DNA from: Syngnathus acus
Lineage: Eukaryota > Chordata > Actinopteri > Syngnathiformes > Syngnathidae
Length of the DNA: 64,000 bases
Assembly (NCBI RefSeq): GCF_901709675.1
Contig: NC_051100.1
Location: forward strand, 4,838,001 to 4,902,000
Direction of reading: 5' to 3'
How positions within the stretch are numbered: the first letter of the stretch is position 1; each line of letters opens with the position of its first letter. A model generated the notes under the pieces. The model did no database searches and was not told the origin of the DNA. It worked only from the letters and a program-made list of their open reading frames with translations. A program made the translations under genes and the position numbers. Shown here piece after piece: positions 13,266-25,029 of the stretch.

Positions 13266-16200
13266 ATTTCAACCGACCCTTCCACTGCTAATACTAGACC
13301 GGAGGCGCCAGCTCCATCTTCCGGTCTCCGAGGGGAGGCTTACTGATCCCACCCGGGTGTTGAGTTATCTTTGCATTAATCCCGCTAAGTAGCTAACAGT
13401 CTCACGCAAATACTGAGTTACCGTCAATTTGCGTCACGGCTAATCGAACACTTTGTCTACATAAACCGTAACTGCTGACATTCCCACTTTTGCAACAAAC
13501 GAGACTGGTCCCGCCTCCTTCCTTTGTTATAAAAGTAGTAAATATTGCCTAAGCAGATATATTAGAAGAGGAGGAGTAGCTCAATAACTCCGACCGAGGC
13601 CACGGGGGAGGAATCGTTCTCGGCCCGGTCCTCGCTCCAGGCTGAAGTATCAGAGGAGGAAGAACGTATGCGTAGTCTGGCCGCAGTCATGGGGCTGCGC
13701 CGCTTTGCCCGTGGCGGTGCGCAGCCGTCACGGATGGATGCCGGGCGGCCGCCGCCATGATAATTCCACTTGATTCCCTCGCTTTGTTTTTTGCATGAGG
13801 TTTTGTATGCTTGAGCCTCGCAGGGTGCGAAGAATTGACTTTGTTTTTTTGTCATGTTTATTGTATTACATACCCGAGAGTATTAGGATGCTTCGTAATG
13901 GTCTCCTTATGGCAAGGAAGCACATTTTGTAGCTGGCCGTGAAGTCTTGACTCGGTTGACTGATCCTCAGGATGTCAGGAGATTCAGGTCCAAATATCTT
14001 TTACTACTTGATGACGGGTTTGTAAGTTGATTGAAAACTCTTGACACGGTAGCAGAATATTTACGGGATTGTACTGTAACTCTTGTTTCCATACCTGCCC
14101 AAGAGTTGAAGCCACCAAGATGATTCTTATAGCTGAGTTCAAGTTCTTCTTCACACATCCGGCTTCCTTAACTCAACATATTTGATCAATTTCCTTCCCA
14201 TCAGTCCATTGCCGGCGATGTAAACGCACTGCGGCTTGTGTGCAACGCGGCAGCTGACATCCTCAGCACATTGTGCGACGTGACGCCTGTTTGATGTCAA
14301 ATCAATAGCCTCGATATTTAATGTACTCTGGTCGGCGAGCAGAACAAAGCAAGCGCTCTCAAGTTTGTTTGATATCTACGGGGGAAAAAAAAAAGAAGCC
14401 CCGTCAATGACATAATGACCTTTTTGCCTTGCACCATGCATAAGAATATACGGTTTCGCTGGAAGCCACACATCACGCCGGACACCAAATCAATAGGACA
14501 TTAGTTTTTATTTTATCCAGCGGGCGTGCATTGGCGTAGTAATGTAAAAGTTTTAAAAGCTTTTTGAATTTGCAGCGCATCCGCAGTGGCTCGCTTAACG
14601 TAATTTTTACCCGACTTTAATGGTCACCTGCGACGCCGGCGCTTGGGTCCCAGACTTCTCATTTATGTCCCGACACATTACATATGAAGATATACACCGT
14701 GTGCATCCAGCCTGAATAGAAAATCGGGTCCAGTGAGTGTTTGTTGCCGTAATTAGCCCCGATGGTCATCCCGTCCGTCTCAGCCCATGCGGCGGTAATG
14801 CGGCGTATTCTGTGTTCCGACACTTTGCCGTGACAATTCAAGCATCCGATGGGCTTCCTTTTAGCTCCAAGGTAGTTTTGGACCCATCGGTCAATAAATA
14901 CCACAGCCGTCTAGTAATGGAGAAAGTTGCTTCGATGGAAATGGAGCAAATATTTGCTAGCATCATTAGGGGGGTAAATATTTGCTGATGAATTTGCGAG
15001 CCTTCAGATTTATTGATTACGGTATCAGACAGAATGTCAATAAAGAGTAAAAGAAAAAAATATGACTGCATAAACTTTATGATAGGCTGCTTCTGCGTTT
15101 GAATCTTGGCTGTGCAGACTTAGCATCTTCTCCTTGTGCTTGTGTGGGTTTTCTTCAGGTTCCGTCACGGATTGGATGATGGAACACACAAACAGTTCCT
15201 CAATTGCCCTCAATCATGGAAAAGCTAACGTCTTGGAAGTACACGGTAGGAACTTGTTTGTGATTTGAAGGCAATTCACCCAGAAAGCCGTTTGTAAGCC
15301 TTGAATGAAATCTTGCAGGTCCTTCTGCGCTCGGAAACAACTCCTGGATCACATTGTGTTTGAAAGGCAAGTGGAACTTGTTTATGATCGTGTCTGCTGT
15401 TCTTTTTTTGGAGCATTTCCATTTTTCTGAGAAACACTAACGACATCACTATCATTTTATCAGCAAGCACATTTTGTTATATTTGTTATTGGTGAATAAA
15501 TCCCGTCGTGACATTAAAAGTACTCGCGTGCTTCTTTTTCCCGGGCGGGAAGACGTACATCTTCAATAAGCAGTCGCTGATCTTTAATTTCATTTTCCCA
15601 GACAGACAAAATGGTTTCATAAAACAGTCACAGAGCCGCAACGTGTATCAATAATTCAGCACATAAGTGCTCATTAGTTTGGAGACAACGAAGGATCGCA
15701 GGAACATTGAGGGCTTAAAACGGCAACAAACAGCGTCCTCGTCATTATTTGACGCCATCTCCTATGTGCTTGCCATTAAGCCTTCTTGCCCGCCGTTAGG
15801 TCGAGGCTTACGAAAAATACTTCATCATCATCAAGTTGCATCCCAAAGTGAGAGCAAAACAAGCTCTCCCTGGAGAGTCTTGACTGATGGCGTCCGCCTG
15901 TTCTTGCGACTTGCGGAGGGGGGGGGAGTCATCATTTTGTGCCTGAACCAAAACACTGTTGAGTAGATTTGTAATGGAGAATGCCGTCCGTGTTGGTGTG
16001 AGACTCCTATCAAACGCCGTTTATCAGCGTATTTCAGAACCCTCAATTGCGATAATGACATCTGGTAATGGTTGTTGATTATATTGGAGCTGTACCGGCT
16101 TGTCCTTGAGACAACGGCATTGCTGTTGTTGCTATGACAATCACTGATGGAATGATGTTAAAAAGAACTTTTTGGAGCTGAATTTTTGTCTTGCATGACC

Positions 16201-16446
16201 AATCGGTTTGATCCAATTCCATTGTGAACATTTATTTCAAATAAATTAAAACAAATAAACAATTCAATTTTATTCTAATTTAATTAAAAGTTCAAATAAA
16301 TTTATAAATTGATTCGTGATTTTTGTCACCGAAGAAATTAAACTCACTCTTCAAGGTCTCACTGCATTATTATTTCGCAAGACATCTAGTAATTTCCTTC
16401 TACAGTAAGAAACAGGTAACCCTTGTAGTTTTTGGCCATTTCCTGT

Positions 16447-16465
16447 TGCCACCCAGGGGCGCTGT
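16447..16465 (+). promoter_or_regulatory. CTCF-like motif
   Basis: TGCCACCCAGGGGCGCTGT resembles the CTCF core CCACNAGGGGGCGCT with a shifted C. Distal upstream position. Confidence 0.33.
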
Positions 16466-18112
16466 GCCAAATTATGGAGTGGATTGACCTCACAACAGCA
16501 GCTTCTTCTTCAAACTTGGTAGTTTTGGCCTGAAACGTGGAATCAATTTATTTAGTGCTTATCTGTTTTGGAACTTATCTATTATGAAGACTATTAAATC
16601 ACTGTCTCATTTTGCTTCACCGGGCGAGTGAAATATGAGCGAACGTTCATGTCGACAGGTCGTTAGCACATACAAAAAGCAAGAAGCTGTCAAACGCTTT
16701 GATGGATCAATTGCCAAATTACATGTTTCCAAACGTGAGCCATTAGCAATGCTCTTTAGCGAGCTCAAAGCCGAAGATTTCATTTCACCACCTGTGAGCT
16801 CCATTTAAAAAAAGAAAAAACACCTAAATGCATATTTTTAGTTTGATTGCACCTTAAATACCGTCTTTGCCTTCGAGATGGCTTCTTCATACAGGGCATA
16901 AATCGTTCCTTACATGCTTTTCATTGCCAGCAATAATGCACTTTACAACCTGATGAGTTAGTCGGACCAACGCCCCCGACCCCTTTTAAAAAAGTATTAC
17001 AGGGCTACCAGAAACTCATCGTAATTAAACTGAGTGGATACATTTTTTTGGGGGGGGGGGGGAATAAATGAGACGACATGAACATTTAGCTCAAATGGAT
17101 TCTTTTTAATGGTGTGCTTCCAGTTCGCCTTAATAGCCAGCGTGACTTCAAACAAACAATAGTTTGAACTGAGCCGACCTTGCGGGTTTTATTTCTTCAT
17201 GACAAAGAATAGACCAAATAAAATGTACTCAAATTCTTCCCAAAGCTTTAGTTAATTAGCTCCCCAAAGAAGGAAAAAAAATCATAAAAACACTCGACGA
17301 TAATGAAAACTCATTCCGATTCGAGCCATTTCATCATGCCGCCGCCTTAATTTTGGATCGATTCCAAATCCTGTGATAATACAGCCTACTCATGCGTGTT
17401 GTCAGACATATTAATTCAACAATAGAATTATTTGGCGGGCTGCATCATAGTCGAAAAATCAAAGAGTTTTATTCCAAGTTAAGGAGAATATATTGCCTCT
17501 CTCTGATACCAAAACCAGAAAAGTTGCAGTCATGTTGTGTTCTCATCTTTCACCCTACAAGATATTTTCTTCCACCATCTTGTTTTGTTGTCTAATCCTC
17601 GCCGGTCGCTAAATGATTTCAGTCCTGGTCTCTTTTTTGTTGGTAGCGGCGCAATGTTAGGTATTGCTACACAAATAGATTTGTCTCAAGTGGCTCAACA
17701 AGGTTTTATAAATTCACATCAACACATTGAAGATAGAGAAATCACTCCATGGTTCTTTAACTAGTTGACACCTCGGAATAAATTGCTAGCTCGATGTCTG
17801 GTGACAGCGTAGATTGATCGCCTTTTTTTCTAGCCAATACATCATTGGATAAATAAATTCCTCAATCCAACTAATCTAATCAGCAATTAGCATTATTGAT
17901 CTCTGTATGGAAAAATGACTTTTAACTCTGTCTTCTCTGGCAGGTTGAAGCTCATCCTTGTCGAAATAACTGCGGTGGCAGCGGCTCCAAGCGATTCGGT
18001 GTGTCCGCCAAAGGCCACAGAGCTTTTCAACTTTCCCTTTGAAAAAGGAAGGGAAGAAAACCCCAACGCAAAACACGGCATTGTAAGTACACTCTTTTAC
18101 TGCCAGACATTT

Positions 18113-18150
18113 ATAAGGTGTGTCAGAAAAGTCCCAGGACTGTTGTCGCC
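18113..18150 (+). mobile_element. Possible mariner-type terminal fragment
   Basis: Directly after a TA, the sequence reads aggtgtgtcagaaaagtccc aggactg. Mariner terminal repeats have the general shape GGTGTGTC.GAAAAGT..C.GGACT. No second end or transposase is evident in the AT-rich DNA that follows (18170-18310). Confidence 0.33.
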
Positions 18151-19758
18151 AAAGTTATTACAAATCCGTCGGCTATTATTTTTAATTATTTTAATTTTAA
18201 TAAGTACTTTATCCTAGCGCCCCATGCCAATACGTTGGCCTCTACTTTTTATATTTTTATAAATATAAATAAAATACATATAAATATATTAAATATATAT
18301 TTCCATTATTATTTTTTTTATACTTCTCTCTACGTTTATGGCCCAACGTCGGCAAAATAGCTGCAAAACTTTACCGACTGCCTCAAGTGTCATCTATTGT
18401 TAAAGCTGCCACTAAAAGAGTGGCTCACTGTTATCTGTTAAATTTTATGAAGTACAAAAGTGCCGGTGTGGTTATTTAACATATCTAAATAAATATGAGC
18501 GTCATATGTCTCAAACGTGGCGCGTACAAAGGATTACCGGCTGACAATCACTCGGGCAGGACGTTGTAATAAAAAGAATAAAAAGAAGAGAATCCGTCAC
18601 AGGCAATTAGCTGCGACTTGGCATCTTGGCGCTGTCACAAAGTCTTGAAATTAATGAGCTTGGCTGCAATGGTGCTTTAAAGATACCTATAGAAGGCTTT
18701 ATGTTCCTACACGCCGTTGGAATTATGAGCAACAAAATTGGACTTTTACTTTGCTCCATTGCGCTCCTGGCCCTGGGGTGGTCATCATCTTCCTCTTTAT
18801 TCAGGGGCTCGATAGTCCAACACGACAACTTGCTTTGAATGATCACTTCTGAACCGTAATCAACAAGCCCCAGTCATTATTTTGGATCAAATCCAAATTT
18901 TCTGACACGTGGAAATCACATTTGGATCCAGAGCGCTATGATAGTCTTGAGGACTTTATCGTTTGATGCACAGATTGAAAATATCTCGTCCAGACATGTC
19001 CGCGTCTTGGAAAATAGGGAAAAAAAAAATCGCGCGGTAGGCTCCAGCCCCTCAGGGGTGGTCTTTGTATTATAAGGTGTCTTTTTTCTGGAGCTGTAAA
19101 AACAGCCATCACACTCTGCTGCACTAAATGAGCCCTTTTTTAAAGCTAAAGCAAACAAAATCAATGAGCCTTATTTCAGTTTGTCACTTTTCTTGATGCA
19201 CCTCAGCGTCCTAGCCTCATGCGCGCTTTGGCGGCTACTTTTATCTTCTCTGCGCTCTGATGGACTGATTTGGGAAGCATTATGGGGCTCAAAACCCGGC
19301 GCACACGTGCTCCCTTTGATGGATCTCCCGTTTCTGATTGCCTGAGCCTGGAGGCCATGAGGAATGTCTCCGCCGTGCCCCTGAAGAGCGTGTGACTGAT
19401 GCTGAGATGTGGCTATCTGCTAGCGCTCGGCAGGGGGCGGAGGAGGAGGGGGGGGGGTGCGTCTGCGAGAGGATAATGAAAGTCGGCTCCAGCACAAGCA
19501 CACGCGCCCGTGAGGAAGGCGAGACTCACCTAGTCCAAATGTTTCTTGACTGACTCGAGAGTGCCACAAACAATAACATCATCTTTGATACTGATTCATC
19601 TTGTTTTTTTATTTTTTGTCCCAAAGTTGAGTGGTCTTTCACAATTTAACGCCAATTTTATTCATTACAGCAGAACGGTACAAAGCACACGTGGGAACTT
19701 TAAATATAAAAAGTATCGTTTAACTTTTAACTGCATGCTGGGAAGGCTTCAACCAAGC

Positions 19759-19842
19759 AATAATAATAATAAATAATAATAATAATAATAATGGCAATAG
19801 CAATAATAATAATAATGATGATAATATAACAATAATAATAAT
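19759..19842. repeat. Imperfect (AAT)n microsatellite
   Basis: AAT/ATA units over about 84 bases, interrupted by ggcaatagc and gatgat. Confidence 0.93.
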
Positions 19843-21534
19843 TTTTAAAAAAAGCTCTGACATTTGAGTTGTGCCTTCTCCTGTGTGCAGTCTGGGTGAA
19901 ATGTAAGTGGTGGACCATGAAACCGTAAGCCTTTCACACCGTCGGAAAGGTGCGGGCGAAATGAATCTTTTCCCCTCGGCTGTGTTCTCATCACTCCGCG
20001 GCCTGCAGATCCTAAGTCAGTCAGGCGGGGCAGCTCGTGAAGGTTGCGGGCTTTGACTCGATTTAACAGTTTGGATTAAAGGAGTTCCTTTTGCCGCACT
20101 GAGGAACTCTTCAAGAGTTCACTGCGGGGAGTCGCTTCTGAAGATGACCCCTGGAATACAACTCACCAAAAGGGTCACAGGAAATACTTCGTTCTAAAGT
20201 GGAGGCTTATTTTTCTCCTCGGAAATATTGTAAATAGAAGTAATGTCTTGTAGGGTCACACTTTGGCCACAAGCCATATTTTAAGTTACAGTTGAGGGTA
20301 ACAGCGATCAAAGCTTAGTGTATGGCAATAATCACAATCATTTTTACGTGGCAGAATAAAAGCTCTGCTTGGCACCTCGTTTTGGTGTAATGGGCTGGCG
20401 TCGCTTGACTCCATCATCCGCCAATTAATTAATCGGTCGGCACTTATTAAATGAGGCTGTGTAATAAATCAGCTGAAAACGGTTATTACCCAAATTTGCG
20501 AAAAGCCTTGTGAGCATTTATTCTACATCTTTGATCCAGTTTAGGATACTAGCAAGACAGCTATGTGCTATTAGCGAAGGAAAAGTACCAAGAGGGAATT
20601 TGGAGTCCAGTCGACATACTCGTATGTTTTTTTTTTTTTCCGCACTTTGTTAATAACCACCAGCTCCACGAGGTCCGCTTTAACTCTATCAGTGCCAGCC
20701 AGCGTTTTCTATTGTACCCAACGGTGGTGCTTTGAAAAGGATTTGTGCAGTGACGGTGGTTTTTCCACCTCCCCCCCACAATAGCCACTGAACAAAAAAG
20801 CCTGCGCGCATGCTTCTGTTTTTTTTGTCTACTTGAAACTGTAGATATTCTTAGAATGGCTTTTCTTTCACCGCCGTCTTCCTGTTTTTCGTATCTCTGC
20901 ACTCTCTCAAAGCAACGCTGCCTTTCAGGTGGATTCCTGTTAATTGGCCCTTTTCTGTTTTTTTTTTTCTTTTTTTTTAAACAACCTCACTCCTTAATGA
21001 CCATTTCGCAGGCACAGTCTGAATGAAATGCGGCACGCATGTCTACGGGTTCAGTAGCACTGCCCGGGGCGAGCACAACAAATGACCCAATGGTCGCTAT
21101 TAGGCGCATAAATTGTAAACTTCTCTGCAGGCGTGTTTTTACAGATGCTCGTGCAGGGGATGACAGGACGTCTCCGACAGATCCGTTCTACCCCATTATG
21201 TATTCCTTCCCGGAAGATTTCCATCGATATGGTTGAAAACGAAGAACTTTTGAGTAATTAGCTCTTTGACAAATGGGTGGAAAGGCAGATGCCATTTTGT
21301 GGGAACAACACCATGACACCTTGTTTAATAAACAATCATGACCAAGCACACACGGGAAACAATCGGAGGTTCCTCTTAATAATTAACAGGAACCGAGTAC
21401 TTGCCAATATTTTTATTATGCCATTGTGGTTAAGGAGGTATCTATCGCAGGGTGTGGACATTAATGCATCTTCACTTCATGTTTGTTTTAACTTCCCATC
21501 TCAAATGCTCATTTAAATTGTCTTGTGTTGTTTA

Positions 21535-21640
21535 GTGTCACAATAACGGAAACATTTTGTAATGATTTTCTGTCATTTATTTAATATCACAAAAACCTGG
21601 TATTTGAACAGGGGTGTGTAGACTTTTAATATCCACTGAA
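21535..21640 (+). mobile_element. Tc1/mariner-like element end
   Basis: The words atcacaaaaacctggtattt, gaacaggggtgtgtagact and tatccactg are characteristic of the terminal part of fish Tc1-like transposons, where the very end reads ...GTGTGTAGACTTTTTATATCCACTG next to a TA target. The matching other terminus and a transposase frame are not visible, so this is a relic. Confidence 0.65.
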
Positions 21641-21673
21641 TATCCACAAGTGCATTTAAAAAAGGTGCTCAAA

Positions 21674-21688
21674 CAGCAGGTGGCACTG
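21674..21688 (+). promoter_or_regulatory. CTCF-like motif
   Basis: CAGCAGGTGGCACTG matches the CCAGCAGRTGGCGCT form of the CTCF core. It lies 34 bases after the Tc1-like end, so it may have arisen within repeat-derived DNA. Confidence 0.35.
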
Positions 21689-21841
21689 TAATCATTAACT
21701 GGAATAATTGTTGGCAAACCCAAAAATGATTAAATGACACAAAGCGGAAATGATTCAAATCCACATTTAATGACAGATAATCGTTAATTAAAAATGTCAT
21801 TTTTAAAGCAGCCTGATGGCCAAGATAGTGGTCGCAAATTC

Positions 21842-21902
21842 CACACGGGATTCGAACCTCCCTTGTGCCGCCAGTTCTAACCACTCGTCCACTGTGCTCC
21901 CC
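21842..21902 (-). mobile_element. tRNA-derived SINE head (minus strand, truncated)
   Basis: Read on the minus strand, this begins ggggagcacagtgg, has an A-box-like TGGACGAGTGG (21891-21881) and a perfect B box GGTTCGAATCC (21858-21848). That is the layout of the fish SINE type 'GTGG..GAGTGGTTAG..GGTTCGAATCC'. The downstream body after the B box is not clearly retained, so this is either truncated or strongly decayed. It differs from the head of the 5146-5514 copy, so it may belong to another SINE subfamily. A functional tRNA gene is unlikely because no cloverleaf or anticodon arm is apparent. Confidence 0.65.
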
Positions 21903-24246
21903 ACGGCATCCATAAACTGTTAATTAAAGGTTGGCAGTTTGTGTAAATCCGCATAATTAATGAAGCAGAAGTCTCCACACGGTGAGTTTTTAAAGGTTCA
22001 ATACGTGACGTTATTATTTCATTTTTTGTGAAAACTTGACACCTGTCAACCGTCCGTGTTCTTCCTCCAGGCTGACAGATACATCCAACTCGCACTCCGT
22101 GCTTCACTGGCGTAGTTCACCACAAGGCTTCGATATTAATCACCTGTTGCATATTTCACCAATTTTTTTTCTTTTTATGGGGGGCAGCGGTCTGCCATGC
22201 AGTCAACAGTTGGCTCATTGAAATTCAGCCTCGGTGATGAAGCTCGTGTTTGTTCCCCCATAACATGATTAATCGTTAATGTTACCTCGGGCTGTGTGTT
22301 TGGAAGCGAGCTCTCTACTTTTTTCACCTCTGGCTCTGCGCGCACACCTCTTGCTATTCCCCGCACATTTCTGCCTGACAGTGAATGGATTTTTTTTTTT
22401 TTTCTTCTCGGCACACAGAAAAATAAATGTAACCCCTCTCCCCAAATTGGCAGCGGGGCTTTTCGTCTAAGTAATCCCAGAGCATGTTGAAGACTGACAA
22501 AGCAGACTGACTGCTAGATAGACGCCTCACCGTGTCCACGTCTGAGCTGATACGCTATTAATTCGGAAAAGCTCAATTATGGAACAAGGAAGGTCGCGAA
22601 ATTCAAAAATCTCATTTGGAGAGCAGGGAATAGAACTCACATTTGTTTCTTTTAGCAAAATCTCCAACAGGCAAAAAAATGCAGCAAAGTAAAATGAATG
22701 TCTCACGATCTGACAATCGGCGAGTCATCGACAAAGTTGGCATCGCAGATTGTGATTGGTTGTTCGATTTTGATTGAGCTGTAAGACTGCTACTTCTCCA
22801 ATTTTAGCTAGCAATAGCCTAACCATTCTTTGCTCATTAAATCTATCAGCGGCGTGTAGATTCGAGCCCGCGGTCGTTTTCCGTCGGTGCGGGAAGAATT
22901 ACGCTCGGTCACCGTTAAAAGATTCCGCCGAGCCGATTCCGTTCATCTTGTTTGCGTCGCGGCACTAAAATAGCGATGAGGTCAGAGAGCAGCTACACTG
23001 GTGGCGAGACATGTATATTACCCCTGTAAACATTGCACATAGAGTGCCGGGCCTCCAGCTATATGTCAGGGGATAATTGAAAGCGGGAGACGGAACTTGC
23101 TTTAAATGAACAGCGCCGATAGTAAAGCCAACGTCACGCGGTCGGAGTGAATCAGGGCGAGACGTTTGCAAGACGCTGCGGGAAATAAATAATAAAGGGG
23201 AAAAAGGGGGGCTTATCCGACAAGAATAGACTATTAATGAGTGGCTAATCCAATAGCGGTACTCATCCGTGACTAACAGCTTGGCTTTGATTCCTTATGG
23301 CATCCTCTCGTCATTTAAATCCACTTTTTGGGCTCTATGCACCAGAGCAGGGGTATCGTCAAGTGTCTAATCAGCCATTACTGCCTGAAAACCAGTGTTG
23401 GCAGCAACGCCTACAAAAAAAAAAAAAAGTAAGCGCAAAGATAAAGTAGTGCCATGAGATGCGAGCCATAATTTGGCGGATTTTTGCTTTGACTTATCTG
23501 TCATTTAACACATTTAGTCCTGACTCAATAGGCTGGCTAATTAATCCATCGGGCCCTGGTTTGGGTCTACCTGTCCGGCATATGGCCCCCGAGCCATATG
23601 TTGAACACTGGTTCCAACTACATAACACACTAACGGTGTATTTCCATCACGTTCAATGTGCTTATTAATATACAGGAGCCCGGCGCAACAGGCGGCGTGC
23701 GCGCAGTTTCTCTCCTGCGTCTTCATAAATAATTTTTTAGGATTAATATTTGAACGGTGAATTTCTTTCTCCTCACATTGGTTCGATCAAATACATACAT
23801 GCGGCAATATAGAGATAATATTGCCGAGCGCATTACGTTGCGTCTGACTTGCGCTCACTCGCTGGACACATCATTAGGTACAGGCAGTGAGATTTATGAA
23901 AGCAATAAAGTTCACTTTGTAGCTATTAAGTGAACAATTGGTTTGTTTTGTTGCGCTTGTAGTATGCTGCATCACGTCGAGAGCTGTTTCTCACACACAC
24001 GGGAAAGGGCGGGGCCGCATTTGATTTTTTTTTACGAAGGCCAGATAAATTTAGTTTATTCAACTTTCCAATCGTCCCATTACTTTGACACTAATGTCAT
24101 GTTTGTAGTGTTTTCATTGGCAGACATTTTGGGAGCCCTTCCCAGCTGAATTTGACTGGTCACCAGTGAATGTCAGGGCCATGATTCTTAACACCAACCT
24201 TTACACAAAAGGCCGCCTTCCTGCAGAGAATAGCGACATATTGCTT

Positions 24247-24279
24247 CATATATCAGTGCAACCAATAGTACTGTATACC

Positions 24280-24310
<31 letters not shown>

Positions 24311-24321
24311 ACTGATATATG
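24247..24321. repeat. C19 / (AC)n tract enclosed by a perfect 12-bp inverted repeat
   Basis: A run of 19 C (24278-24296) is followed by (CA)n to 24312. CATATATCAGTG at 24247-24258 and CACTGATATATG at 24310-24321 are exact reverse complements enclosing it, so the segment could form a hairpin with a 51-base loop. Confidence 0.85.
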
Positions 24322-24726
24322 TAATCCATCTTGATCACACTGGATCAAAGGAACCCCCCCCCAAATGTCCAGGCACATCACTCAGCTTGGAATGGATCTG
24401 GATTGATCCACCACTGCCTGTGGAGCTGTCATTTACCGAAGAGAGGGAAAAAAAAAAAAAATGAGTCTAATCATTTATTCTTGCAGCCTCTCCTTCCCTG
24501 TCGGGAGCATCATCGCTCATAAAGCGAACACGAGGGAGGAGGAGGGAGAGGGGGACGCTTTTAGAATATTCACACTAAATCCAGCTCGTAGCAAGGGAAT
24601 AAGTTTTTTTTTTTTGGCATCATTATTTTTAAAGGCGTCTTGCTAAAATAGCTCCCCTCGCTCACCTTTCATAGTCTATTTTTGTGAGCACATAAGAAAC
24701 ACACCAAGCTGTTAAGTAGCCAGCTG

Positions 24727-24744
24727 TGGCCAGCGGGGGCAGTG
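24727..24744 (+). promoter_or_regulatory. CTCF-like motif upstream of grid1
   Basis: TGGCCAGCGGGGGCAGTG is a close match to the vertebrate CTCF core (TGGCCACYAGGGGGCRSTR). It lies about 1.37 kb before the grid1 start codon, at the left edge of the CpG-rich zone, where an insulator or promoter-anchoring site would be plausible. Occupancy is inferred. Confidence 0.45.
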
Positions 24745-25029
24745 TATGACTTTTTTTTTTTTCTCGTTACAACTTTGGGGGAAACAAACAGATGGTGTAA
24801 AAGGTGACGCATAACAGACGATGCCGCCGTGACATGAACATGAAATGAAGGCAACGAAGCAGATGAGATGAGAGGCGCACTGGACAAGGGAGGGTTGCCT
24901 CCACAGGTGCTTCTTTTTTTTTTTCTGTCTGGAGCGGCTTCTCCGTCATCCCGTATCGGCGGCGTCGCTGCAACTTTCACCCACTTAACCCAACAATTAA
25001 GAGATATTTCCGTTCTCGTCACAAACACG

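Larger units (their letters stand above)
1..25029. other. Noncoding DNA upstream of grid1
   Basis: No exon of any recognisable gene was found on either strand. Open frames are short (mostly under 140 codons), overlap on both strands and show no known protein family. The interval is mostly AT-rich sequence with scattered short repeats: the SINE at 5146-5514, the diverged repeat at 3527-3761, the mariner-like fragment near 18113, the AAT array at 19759, the Tc1-like end at 21535 and the SINE head at 21842. Homeodomain-type TAATTA-rich patches near 7205-7330, 20380-20500 and 23180-23310 could be distant regulatory elements, but conservation cannot be judged here. Confidence 0.65.

Noticed and set aside
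19021-19060. Possible SINE fragment (ggtaggctccagcccc)
   Set aside because: Only one short word is shared with the SINE; no neighbouring SINE words support it.
21842-21902. Possible tRNA gene
   Set aside because: A and B boxes are present but no cloverleaf or anticodon stem could be drawn; the sequence fits a SINE head better.
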